Shown here: positions 16,779 through 26,100 of the stretch, one piece after another
How positions within the stretch are numbered: position 1 is the first letter of the stretch
How the letters are laid out: every line of letters starts with the position of its first letter
Assembly: GCA_022732315.1 (NCBI GenBank)
Contig: JAIJUV010000005.1
Span: 1 to 43,202, forward strand
Origin: Prevotella sp.
GTDB taxonomy: Bacteria; Bacteroidota; Bacteroidia; Bacteroidales; Bacteroidaceae
Reading direction: 5' to 3'
DNA length: 43,202 bases
The notes under the pieces: generated by a model
Seen by the model: the letters and a program-made list of their open reading frames with translations, nothing else
What the model was told of the DNA's origin: nothing
The model's database searches: none
Position numbers and translations under genes: made by a program

Positions 16779-17861
16779 ATGAAAGATCTTACAGCTATTC
16801 TAAAACAGTTCGACATCATTGGAACTGTAAAAGAGGTAAAACCTCTCGGTAACGGACTCATCAACGACACCTACAAGGTGACAACAGCAGAAGCCGATGC
16901 CCCAGACTATGTTCTGCAGCGCATCAACGACTCCATCTTCACCGATGTAGACCTGCTGCAGCGCAATATTGAGGAGGTTACTACCCACATCCGCCAGCAA
17001 TTAGAAGCCAAGGGCGCTGACGACATCAACCGCAAGGTGCTTACCTTCGTCAAGGCCGGCAACGGCAAGACCTATGTAAAAAATGCAGACCAGCAGTACT
17101 GGCGTGTCTCAGTATTCATCCCTCGTGCCATCACCCAGGAGGCAGTGAACCCAGAGAGTTCCTACTACGCAGGCAAGACCTTCGGTGAATTCGAGGCTCA
17201 GCTCACAGATATCACCGACCGCCTCGGCGAAACCATCCCAGATTTCCACAACATGGAACTGCGCCGCGACCAGCTGCGCCAGGCAATCAAGGAAGACCGT
17301 GCCGGACGAGCAGAAGGCGTGAAGGACTTCATTGCCGACATCGAGAAGTATATGGACGAGATGTGTCTCTGCCAGCGCCTCTTCCGCGAGGGCAAGTTGC
17401 AGAAGCACGTTTGCCACTGCGATACCAAGGTGAACAATATGATGTTTGACGAGGAAGGCCGCGTATTGTGCGTCATTGACCTCGACACCGTGATGCCATC
17501 CCTCTTCGTGAGCGACTACGGTGATTTCCTCCGCACGGCAGCCAATACCATCGCCGAGGATTCACCAGAGTTCGAGAAGATAGATTTCCGCATGGACATC
17601 TTCGAGTCATTCACCCGCGGTTATGTGGAATCAGCCTCAGCCTTCCTTTCTCCTTTGGAAATTTCCCTGCTTCCTCATGCTGCCGAACTCTTCCCATACA
17701 TGCAGGCAGTACGCTTCCTCTGGGATTACCTCAACGGCGACCATTACTGGAAGTGCAAGTATCCAGAACACAACCTGGTAAGAGCCCAGAACCAGTGGCA
17801 TCTCTTCCTGAAGGCGAAGGAACACGAGGCAGATATGAAGACGTTCATCGAAAAACTGTAA
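16779..17861 (+). CDS. Sugar 1-kinase of the aminoglycoside phosphotransferase fold (NahK-like)
   Basis: A 360-residue APH-family kinase, the length of N-acetylhexosamine 1-kinase. The Brenner motif is H213-x-D215-x4-N220 (HCDTKVNNMMFD), and D234/D236 in VIDLDTVM are the metal-binding positions. The N-lobe begins VKPLGNGLINDTYKV. NahK phosphorylates GlcNAc/GalNAc at C1 with ATP, feeding UDP-sugar or salvage pathways. The adjacent downstream gene is a secreted GH31 glycosidase; if that enzyme frees GalNAc, the kinase would capture it, but this link is inference. Other APH-fold small-molecule kinases cannot be excluded by sequence reading alone. It lies 34 bases after the lolA-like gene. Confidence 0.75.
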   Translation: MKDLTAILKQFDIIGTVKEVKPLGNGLINDTYKVTTAEADAPDYVLQRINDSIFTDVDLLQRNIEEVTTHIRQQLEAKGADDINRKVLTFVKAGNGKTYVKNADQQYWRVSVFIPRAITQEAVNPESSYYAGKTFGEFEAQLTDITDRLGETIPDFHNMELRRDQLRQAIKEDRAGRAEGVKDFIADIEKYMDEMCLCQRLFREGKLQKHVCHCDTKVNNMMFDEEGRVLCVIDLDTVMPSLFVSDYGDFLRTAANTIAEDSPEFEKIDFRMDIFESFTRGYVESASAFLSPLEISLLPHAAELFPYMQAVRFLWDYLNGDHYWKCKYPEHNLVRAQNQWHLFLKAKEHEADMKTFIEKL

Positions 17862-17869
17862 TTAAAGAA

Positions 17870-17957
17870 GTTAAGAAGTTAAAGGAGTTAAGACGTATGT
17901 TTTCTTGCTAAAAACTACGTTCAAAAGACTATTGTCTTAACTCCTTAACTTCTTAAC
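17870..17957. repeat. Long inverted repeat built from GTTAAG units
   Basis: The left arm at 17870-17894 and right arm at 17934-17957 are complementary over 24 pairs with one bulged A. They are made of repeated TTAAGAAG/TTAAGGAG-like units. The 39-base loop itself contains ACGTA (17893-17897) and TACGT (17916-17920), extending the stem. It separates the kinase from the GH31 gene. It could end or process the transcript; the GTTAAG-type arms look like a dispersed intergenic repeat family. Confidence 0.75.
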
Positions 17958-17985
17958 ACCTTAACTCCATAACCTAAAAGAAACA

Positions 17986-20900
17986 ATGAGTAATATTTAC
18001 AAGAAATTATCTGTTGGCAACCTGATGGCAATGGCGGTAACCTTGCCTATGGTTGCCAACGCAACCAACACAGCATCATCTCCCCTGCTTCCTTCAGCTC
18101 GCGATGCCCAGAAGGCTTCACAGACCGTGAAGGCTGGAGATGTTCAGATTCTCAGAATCAATCCTACGCTGGTGGAGATTGTCTTCGCCAACCAGCAACG
18201 TGTCGCCGTAGACTTCTATGGCGAAAGTGTTTTCCGTATCTTCGAAGATCGTAACGATGGCGTGATGAGAGCGCCCGAAGCTAAGCCTGAGGCAAGCATC
18301 CTGGTGGATAATCCACGCACTTCAGTAAACAAGCTGAATGTGGAGGAAAAGGACAACTCCATCATCGTTTCTACCGGAAAGGCACAGGTCATCTTCGACA
18401 AGGCTACCCAGCTCTTCAAGATCATCAACCTGGAAAACGGAAAGACCGTGGCTGAGCAGATCGCACAGGCACAGTTTACACCTGAAAAGGTAACCCTCAG
18501 CCTGCGCGAACAGCCGGATGAGTATTTCTTCGGTGGTGGCGTACAGAACGGAAGATTCTCTCACAAGGGTGAGAAAATCGAAATCGTCAACACCAACAAC
18601 TGGGTAGATGGAGGAGTGGCTTCCCCTGCCCCATTCTATTGGTCTACCGCCGGCTACGGCTTCATGTGGTACACCTTTAAGCCAGGTCTCTACGACTTCG
18701 GTTCTACCCACAACGGAAAGGTAGAACTCTCTCACGAATCCAAGAACTTAGACGTTTTCTTCATGGTGGGCGAAAAGCCTACAGATTTGCTCGATGGCTA
18801 TTACCAGCTCACCGGCAACCCTGTATTGCTGCCTAAGTTCGGCTTCTACGAAGGTCATCTCAATGCCTACAACCGCGACTACTGGAAGGAAACCGACAAT
18901 GCCAACGCCATGGTTTTCGAAGATGGCAAAGCCTATAAGGAAAGTGCCAGCGACAAGACCGGCATCAAGGAATCACTGAACGGCGAGAAGAACAACTACC
19001 AATTCTCGGCTCGTGCGGCCATCGACCGATACATCAAGCACGACATGCCATTGGGCTGGTTCCTGCCTAACGACGGATATGGAGCCGGATATGGCCAGGA
19101 CAGCACCCTGGACGGAAACATCCAGAACCTGAAGAAGTTTGGAGATTACGCCCGCAAGCACGGTGTGGAAATCGGACTCTGGACACAGTCTGACCTGCAC
19201 CCAAAGCAAGGCATCGAGGCGCTTCTGCAGCGTGATATCGTGAAGGAGGTGGGACATGCAGGCGTAAGAGTACTCAAGACCGATGTGGCCTGGGTAGGCG
19301 ACGGCTATTCGTTCGGACTGAATGGTGTATCTGACGTGGCTCAAATTATGCCTTACTATGGCGAGAATGCCCGTCCGTTCATCATCTCGCTTGATGGCTG
19401 GTCCGGCACACAGCGCTATGCATCCATCTGGTCGGGCGACCAGACCGGTGGCGACTGGGAGTACATCCGCTTCCACATCCCTACCTTCATCGGTGCCGGA
19501 CTTTCGGGAATCTCCAACATCACCTCCGATAACGATGGTATCTTCGGCGGAAAGAATCCGATAGTGAACATGCGCGAGTTTGAATGGAAGGCCTTCACCG
19601 CAATGGGATTGAACATGGATGGCTGGGGCAGAAATGCCAAGTATCCGCATATCCTGGGCGAACCGGCAACTTCCGTGAACCGCTGGTATCTGAAACTCAA
19701 GTCGGAGCTGATGCCTTACATCTACACCGCTGCCCACGAGGCCGTGACCGGCAAACCGCTGGTAAGAGCGATGTTCCTCGACGACGCCAACCCTTATACC
19801 CTGGGCAAGGCTACACAGTATCAGTTTATGTGCGGTCCATCCTTCCTCGTGGCTCCTATCTACAAGGAGACCAAGATGGACAAGGAGGGCAACGATATCC
19901 GCAACGGCATCTACCTGCCAGAAGGCGAATGGGTAGATTACTTCAGCGGACATATATATAAAGGTGGAAGAATCATCAACGAGTATGATGCTCCTTTCTG
20001 GAAACTGCCTGTCTTCGTAAAGCGAGGCGCCATCATTCCGATGGTAAATCCTAACAACAATGTATCGCAGATAGACAATACCCAGCGCATCTTCGAACTC
20101 TATCCATACGGCGAATCAGATTACGCCCTCTATGATGATGACGGCAAGACCGAGCTCTATCGCCTGGGCGAACATGCCTCTACCCACATCCACTCTTCCC
20201 TGCAGAAGAACCGTCTCACCGTCCATATCGACAAGACCGTGGGCAGCTTCCAGGGACAGGAGAAGAATCAGGCTACAGAGCTGCGCATCAACCTGAGTCA
20301 GATGCCTAAGAAGCTGACGGCGAAGATGGGCGGAAAGAGCGTGAAGCTGACCCAGGTGAATTCGCTCGATGAACTCAACAACACCGAGAATTCATGGTTC
20401 TACAACGAGGCTCCTCAACTGAACCGCTTTGCCACCAAGGGCAGCGAGTTCGAGAAAAAGGATATCCACAAGAACCCGATGGTATATGTACATCTGGCTA
20501 AGACCGACATCACCGCCAACGATGTAGAGCTCCGCATGGACGGATATCAGATGGACGATGCCGATGCGATGCTCCACTCTACCGGTGCTTTAGCTGCTCC
20601 TCAGGCAAGCATGAAGGAAAACAAGAACGCCAACAAGGCATTCACCCTCACTGCAGCATGGGATGCACAGGCCAACGCCGACTACTACGAGATGAAGGTG
20701 GATGGCATGATTCACTCTACCATCCGCGGCACCGAGTTCACCGTAGAGAACCTGAAGCCGGAGACCGACTACGAAGTTCAGGTGAGAGCAGTGAACAAGG
20801 ATGGCGTATCAGACTGGACTACTCTGCAGGCACATACCATCAAGGATCCTCTGGACGAGGCCATCCACGACATCACAGCCACCAACTCAGTAGAGGACTG

Positions 20901-21879
20901 GGGAGGACTGGACGTTTCGAAGATGTTCGACTTCAACGAGAAGAACTTCTGGCACACCAACTATTATAAGAAAGGTGTATTGCCATTCGATGTAACCCTG
21001 AACCTCAACGGCATTGCCAAACTCGACAAGATTCACTATGTACCAGCTTCAGAACGTGAAACCAACGGACAGATTCAGAAGGGTAAGTTCGCCATCAGTA
21101 ACGATGGCATCAACTGGACAGAAACAGGAAGCTTCGACTGGAAGAACGAGGCTGCCGTGAAGGAATACCAGTTCAAGGGCAACCCAGAGGCACAGTATAT
21201 CAAGATGACCGTAGAGGAAGCCAAGGGCGGACAAGGTTCGGGAACCGAAATGTACGTATTCAAGATGCCAGGCAGCAAGATAGAGAAGGCTGGCGATATC
21301 AACCACGACGGCAGAATCGACGAGAACGACTTCACCTCTTATCTCAACTACTGCGGATTGCGCAAGGGCGACAAGGATTTCGAGGGCTATGTAAGCAAGG
21401 GCGACGTTAATGGCAACGGCCTCATCGATGCCTACGACATCTCCGTGGTAGCTACCCAGCTGAAGAGCGGCGTAAGCAGCAAGCAGGTGCCAGTGGTATC
21501 GGGCAACATCAGCCTCATAGCCGACAAGAAGATGTACAAGGCAGGCGAAACCATCACCCTCACCGTGAAGGGCAAGGATCTCGTATCACTCAATGCCTTG
21601 AGTTTCGCTCTGCCATACAGTGCTAGCGAATATGAGTTCATCGGCGTAGATGTGAAAGACATGGGCAAGATGGAGAACATCACCAAAGACCGTTTACACT
21701 CAGATGGCAGCAAGGTACTCTACCCTACCTTCGTGAACATGGGCGAACAGCCAGCCGTTGAGGGAACCCACGATCTCTTCACCATCAAGTTGAAGGCAAA
21801 GAAGGCCTGCAAGCCAGCATTCAAGCTGAACCAGCTGATGATGGTAGATAAATTCCTGCGTGTAAAGAGTGAAAAATAG
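17986..21879 (+). CDS. Secreted multimodular GH31 glycosidase with FnIII, CBM32, dockerin and cohesin-like modules
   Basis: A 1297-residue protein. Residues 1-27 are a signal peptide. About 50-700 are the GH31 N-terminal beta-sandwich, catalytic barrel and a DUF5110-like region; D433 (LKTDVAWVGDGY) is the likely nucleophile and D485 (WSGDQTGGDW) the acid/base. About 870-960 is fibronectin III-like, 965-1095 an F5/8-type (CBM32-like) domain, 1103-1155 a dockerin with two calcium-loop repeats (GDINHDGRIDENDF, GDVNGNGLIDAYD), and 1165-1297 cohesin-like beta strands. GH31 covers alpha-glucosidases, alpha-xylosidases and alpha-N-acetylgalactosaminidases; the layout and the substrate-binding segment resemble the last group (recollection, not tested). 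Adjacent to a sugar 1-kinase, salvage of mucin GalNAc is a reasonable hypothesis. Confidence 0.85.
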   Translation: MSNIYKKLSVGNLMAMAVTLPMVANATNTASSPLLPSARDAQKASQTVKAGDVQILRINPTLVEIVFANQQRVAVDFYGESVFRIFEDRNDGVMRAPEAKPEASILVDNPRTSVNKLNVEEKDNSIIVSTGKAQVIFDKATQLFKIINLENGKTVAEQIAQAQFTPEKVTLSLREQPDEYFFGGGVQNGRFSHKGEKIEIVNTNNWVDGGVASPAPFYWSTAGYGFMWYTFKPGLYDFGSTHNGKVELSHESKNLDVFFMVGEKPTDLLDGYYQLTGNPVLLPKFGFYEGHLNAYNRDYWKETDNANAMVFEDGKAYKESASDKTGIKESLNGEKNNYQFSARAAIDRYIKHDMPLGWFLPNDGYGAGYGQDSTLDGNIQNLKKFGDYARKHGVEIGLWTQSDLHPKQGIEALLQRDIVKEVGHAGVRVLKTDVAWVGDGYSFGLNGVSDVAQIMPYYGENARPFIISLDGWSGTQRYASIWSGDQTGGDWEYIRFHIPTFIGAGLSGISNITSDNDGIFGGKNPIVNMREFEWKAFTAMGLNMDGWGRNAKYPHILGEPATSVNRWYLKLKSELMPYIYTAAHEAVTGKPLVRAMFLDDANPYTLGKATQYQFMCGPSFLVAPIYKETKMDKEGNDIRNGIYLPEGEWVDYFSGHIYKGGRIINEYDAPFWKLPVFVKRGAIIPMVNPNNNVSQIDNTQRIFELYPYGESDYALYDDDGKTELYRLGEHASTHIHSSLQKNRLTVHIDKTVGSFQGQEKNQATELRINLSQMPKKLTAKMGGKSVKLTQVNSLDELNNTENSWFYNEAPQLNRFATKGSEFEKKDIHKNPMVYVHLAKTDITANDVELRMDGYQMDDADAMLHSTGALAAPQASMKENKNANKAFTLTAAWDAQANADYYEMKVDGMIHSTIRGTEFTVENLKPETDYEVQVRAVNKDGVSDWTTLQAHTIKDPLDEAIHDITATNSVEDWGGLDVSKMFDFNEKNFWHTNYYKKGVLPFDVTLNLNGIAKLDKIHYVPASERETNGQIQKGKFAISNDGINWTETGSFDWKNEAAVKEYQFKGNPEAQYIKMTVEEAKGGQGSGTEMYVFKMPGSKIEKAGDINHDGRIDENDFTSYLNYCGLRKGDKDFEGYVSKGDVNGNGLIDAYDISVVATQLKSGVSSKQVPVVSGNISLIADKKMYKAGETITLTVKGKDLVSLNALSFALPYSASEYEFIGVDVKDMGKMENITKDRLHSDGSKVLYPTFVNMGEQPAVEGTHDLFTIKLKAKKACKPAFKLNQLMMVDKFLRVKSEK

Positions 21880-21903
21880 CCATTTTTGGGTAAAATACTA
21901 TTT

Positions 21904-21948
21904 AATTCTGTAAATTATCCAAAATAATATTGGATTTTTTACAGAATT
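21904..21948 (+). terminator. Hairpin after GH31 gene
   Basis: AATTCTGTAAA and TTTACAGAATT (outer arms), with ATCCAA/TTGGAT inside, form a long AT-rich stem between the GH31 stop (21879) and the -33 element of the next promoter at 21950. It probably ends GH31 transcription; being palindromic and just upstream of a promoter, it could also be an operator. Confidence 0.65.
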
Positions 21949-21949
21949 A

Positions 21950-21981
21950 TTTGGTAGTTACAAAAAAAGTTCGTATCTTTG
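21950..21981 (+). promoter_or_regulatory. Promoter of perR-like/rubrerythrin pair
   Basis: TTTG at 21950-21953 and TATCTTTG at 21974-21981, spaced by 20 bases, an exact fit to the Bacteroidota consensus. Transcription should begin near 21988, about 25 bases before the ATG at 22013. Confidence 0.88.
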
Positions 21982-22012
21982 CAACCGTAAAACAAAACTT
22001 AGAGTTAAGAGC

Positions 22013-22435
22013 ATGAAAAAATCAGAAGCATACACTAGATTGATGGAGAGAGGCATCCGCCCTTCAATGCAAAGGCTGGCCATTATGGATTACCTTATCC
22101 ACCATCCCATCCATCCAACGATAGATGACGTGTACCAAGCACTGTCTAATAAGGTGCCAACCCTGAGTCGCACTACAGTTTATAACACGCTCCGCATGTT
22201 GAGCGAGAACCAGGCAGCACAGATGATTACCATCGACGAACATCGCGTTTGTTACGATGGCAACGTTGAAAGCCACGTACACTTCTACTGCAAGAAATGC
22301 GGTAAGATTATCGACCTCTTCGGTGAACAGGCGCCAAAACTGGAAGGCGAGAAAACCGTGGAAGGTAATATCATACAGGAGGAGCAGCTCTACTACAAGG
22401 GTATCTGCGCCAAATGTGCCAAAAAGTTGAATTAA
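22013..22435 (+). CDS. Fur-family metal-dependent regulator, PerR-like
   Basis: A 140-residue Fur-family protein. The winged-helix half contains RPSMQRLAIMDYL and SRTTVYNTLRML (recognition helix). The dimerisation half has HVHFYCKKCGKIIDLF and, near the end, CAKCAKK: two CxxC pairs forming the structural zinc site. The next gene, 35 bases downstream, is a rubrerythrin, the classic PerR partner, so peroxide sensing is the likely role; Fur or Zur activity cannot be ruled out by motifs. The repressor probably controls its own operon, given the palindrome at 21904-21948. A second Fur-family gene lies at 35544. Confidence 0.85.
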   Translation: MKKSEAYTRLMERGIRPSMQRLAIMDYLIHHPIHPTIDDVYQALSNKVPTLSRTTVYNTLRMLSENQAAQMITIDEHRVCYDGNVESHVHFYCKKCGKIIDLFGEQAPKLEGEKTVEGNIIQEEQLYYKGICAKCAKKLN

Positions 22436-22470
22436 CTCATATACAATAACATTATAAATACATTAACATT

Positions 22471-23031
22471 ATGAAGAAGAAATTTATTTGCACCGTTTGT
22501 GGTTATATTTACGAGGGAACAGAAGCTCCAGAGAAGTGCCCTATCTGCAAGGCTCCAGCCAGCAAGTTCAAGGAGATGGAAGATGCTGTAGATGACGACT
22601 TGACATTCGCTACAGTTCACGTTCTCGGCCAGGCATACAAGGATGGCGTTAACGAGGAGGTCATCAAGGGTTTGAAGGATCACTTCGCAGGTGAGTGCGG
22701 TGAGGTTGGTATGTATCTCGCTATGGCTCGCCAGGCAGACCGCGAGGGTTACCCAGAGATTGCAGAGGCTTACAAGCGCTATGCTTTCGAAGAGGCAGAC
22801 CACGCTTCTCGCTTCGCAGAGTTGCTGGGTGAGGTTTTGGGTGACACCAAGAGCAACCTCGAGGCTCGTATCGCTGCAGAAAAGGGTGCTTGCGAGGACA
22901 AGTTCCGCATCGCTAAGCTCGCTAAGGAGCAGGGTTCTGACGCTATCCACGACACTGTTCACGAGATGGCCAAGGACGAGGCTCGCCACTGCGCAGGCTT
23001 CGCTGGTCTCTACAAGCGCTATTTTAAGTAA
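22471..23031 (+). CDS. Reverse rubrerythrin (N-terminal rubredoxin domain)
   Basis: A 186-residue protein with the domain order inverted relative to classical rubrerythrin. Cys7/Cys10 and Cys23/Cys26 ([10 protein letters not shown] and CPICKAP) form the rubredoxin Fe(Cys)4 site at the N-terminus; the ferritin-like diiron domain follows from about residue 45, with [20 protein letters not shown] and [10 protein letters not shown] supplying the Glu/His ligands. Such proteins reduce hydrogen peroxide with electrons from NAD(P)H via rubredoxin-type partners, protecting anaerobes. It is 35 bases after a PerR-like gene, likely one operon. Confidence 0.9.
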   Translation: MKKKFICTVCGYIYEGTEAPEKCPICKAPASKFKEMEDAVDDDLTFATVHVLGQAYKDGVNEEVIKGLKDHFAGECGEVGMYLAMARQADREGYPEIAEAYKRYAFEEADHASRFAELLGEVLGDTKSNLEARIAAEKGACEDKFRIAKLAKEQGSDAIHDTVHEMAKDEARHCAGFAGLYKRYFK

Positions 23032-23117
23032 TCCGCCAGGGTTGCCCCAAAAAGGCATCGGATTACTGGGTACAGATTGAAATATGATTACATAAGTAAA
23101 AGTATTCAACCCAAGAT

Positions 23118-23168
23118 AAAAGGACCTGCACAGAGAGGATTCACATACCCTCCTTGCGCAGGCCCTTT
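23118..23168 (+). terminator. Hairpin after rubrerythrin
   Basis: AAAAGGACCTGC at 23118-23129 pairs with GCAGGCCCTTT at 23158-23168 (one A-C mismatch), with a further GAGGA/TCC-like inner pairing. T's end the 3' arm (CCCTTT), so it may terminate the rubrerythrin message. It lies just ahead of the next start codon at 23186. Confidence 0.6.
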
Positions 23169-23185
23169 CAGTCGTTTAGGGAAAC

Positions 23186-26100
23186 ATGGCAGGTGGGAAG
23201 GCCTCAGCCATGGGATATACTAGTCAAGAATATAAAAAACAAAACGCTCTGAAACGCTTTAAGCATATCATCAACTGCATCGTATGGACGATATTCTCGC
23301 TCTACGTTTTGCTCATCGTACTGTTGCATCTGCCACCAGTACAAACCTTCTTTGGCTCTACCATTGCCGACGCTCTCAGCAAGAAATTCGGAACAGAAGT
23401 GAGTGTGGGTAAGGTAAACCTTGGTTTCCTGAATCGTATCATTATCGACAATGTGAGAATGCTCGACCAGAAAGGCGACAGCATGATCTATGCCACCCGT
23501 CTATCTGCCAAGGTGGATATTCTCCCTTTGAAAGATGGAAAGATTTCCATCTCTTCTGCCCAACTGTTTGGCCTGAATGCCAACCTTTACAAGCAGGATG
23601 ACAAGAGCCCACTCAACATACAGTTTGTACTCGATTCTCTGGCTTCTAAGGATACCACCAAGCATACTCCACTCGACCTACACATCGGTAGCGTAATCAT
23701 CCGCCATGGTGCCATCGCCTATAACCAGCGCAACGTGGCAGACCCAAGCGGCGTGTTCTCTACCCATCATATCGGCGTAAGAAACCTATCTGCGCATATT
23801 GTATTAAACCATATAACTGACAACGATATCCATCTGCTGGTAAAGAAGATAGCACTGACGGATAAATCAGGACTTGAACTCAAAAATCTTTCTTTCAAAT
23901 TCGATGCAGACAAGCAGAAAGCCAGACTGAGCAACTTCATCCTGGAACTTCCCCACTCCAGTTTGCAGTTGGAAGACCTGCTTGCTTCTTACCGCACAGA
24001 CGACAAGGGCAAGCTCATCAGCGAATCGCTTCAATTTGAAGGCGGCATCAAGCCATCGCATATCACGCTGGCGGATGTGGCATGCTTTGCACCTATCCTC
24101 CGTAAATGGAATGATGCCCTGCTGCTAAGCACCCATTTCTCAGGAACCAGTTCTTCTGCACACATCCACCATCTGAATCTGAACACAGAAAGCGGCAGCG
24201 TGGTGCTCGAAGCCAACGCTAAGGCGAACAAGTGGGACAACCAATTACGCTGGAACGTGAACATCGAAAAGCTGAAGGTTTCGGATGATGGCATCAGCCA
24301 CATTGCACAGAACCTGGGCAGCAAGGTGAAGATACCGAAGGAAGTGCTCCGCCTGGGCAACATCCACTATCAGGGCAACATTCATGGCAAGAACATAACA
24401 GGCAGCAAAGAGAAGAACAAAGCAGGCAGCAAGGGAAACAGGAATGCAGCCTCAACCAACCTGATTGCAGCGAAAGGCATCCTGCGCACTGACGTGGGAA
24501 ACGTACAGCTCGACCTTTCGAAAAATGGAAATCTGCTGCATGCCAGCGTTGATACCAGGAGCATCAACCTGGGCAAAATTTTAGACAACAGGAAATTCGG
24601 AACCATCGCTGCCAAGATAGATGCATGCGGAACCACCCAGCATCTGATGGCTAACGGAAATATCGGACATATTATGTTCAACAAATATAATTTCCGCAAT
24701 ATCAAGCTGGATGGCAGCTATAACAAAGGACTCATCAATGGACTTGCTTCCATCGCTGACCCAAATATCAAACTGCAGGTAGCAGGAAAATACAATATCA
24801 AAAGAAAACTCTATGATGCCACCCTCAACCTGGAGCACCTGCAACCTGCTGTGCTCGGCGTGAAGATGGCAGACAAGGAATATACGCTGAACGATATCAA
24901 GGTAAGCGCCAAGAACGAAGGTGACGACAGCTATCTGGACCTGGAAGCACCCTTCGCCGACCTGCACGTGAAAGGCAGATACGATTACGCAACATTGGTA
25001 CAAAGCATGACCAACATGATAGCCAGTAAGCTGCCTACCCTGCCAGGCATCGGAAAGATAAGCAAGAAGGTGCACAACGACTTTACCATCCAGGCGCAGA
25101 TAACCTCTACCGAGATTCTGCAACGCATGCTGGGCATACCTCTGCAGATAGCAGAACCCGTATATATAGACGGAAACCTCTCGGACAACGACCGATCCGT
25201 GAATCTCTATGCCTCCCTTCCAGCCTTTGCCTACAACGGCAAAGCCTACAATGGCGGCAAGCTGCAGATGCATACCACAGGCGACACGCTGAAGGTGGAT
25301 GCACAGATACAGAAAGGACTGGCGGGTGAAAACGGAATAGAACTGCACGTGAATGCAGCCGCTGCCGACAACACCCTGAAGGCTATGCTGGGTTACGACA
25401 ACCACTCGGAAAAGACACCTATCAAGGCAGCACTGAATGCCGAGGCGCAATTCTACAAGGCAGACGGAGACATCTCTACTGCCCACATCGGCATCCAGCC
25501 ATCCGTGGTGCATATCGGAAACAAGCCATGGCAGGTGCATCCGGCAGAAATCATCTACAGCAAGAATCATCTGCAGATAGAAGATTTCGCCATCAGTCAT
25601 AATAACCAGGAGATTGCCATCAACGGACTGGCTACGCCTAATAAGGAAGACTCCATCGTGGCGCAGCTGAAAGATGTGGATGTGGAGTACATCCTGAATC
25701 TGGTTAACTTCCACTCGGTGGATTTCGCAGGAAGAGCTTCTGGAAAAGCCATCGTGAAGAGCATCTTCAACGACCCGGATGCCTATGCGCAACTTGACGT
25801 AAAGGACTTTGAGTTTGAGCAGGGTCCACTGGGCGTGCTCCATGCCAACGTGAACTTCAACAAGGAAGAGAGCCAGATAGACATCAAGGCCGTGGCTGAT
25901 GACGGACTGGAACATCAGACGCTCATCGACGGCTATGTATCGCCTAAGCGCAACTACATAGACCTGGGTATCGAGGCGCAAGGCACCAACATGAAATTCC
26001 TGGAAAGCTTCTGCGGCAGTTTCATGAACAACATACAGGCATGGTGCAGGGGTAAGCTGAACGTAGTAGGCGACCTGAGCAACATCAATCTGGTGGGCGA

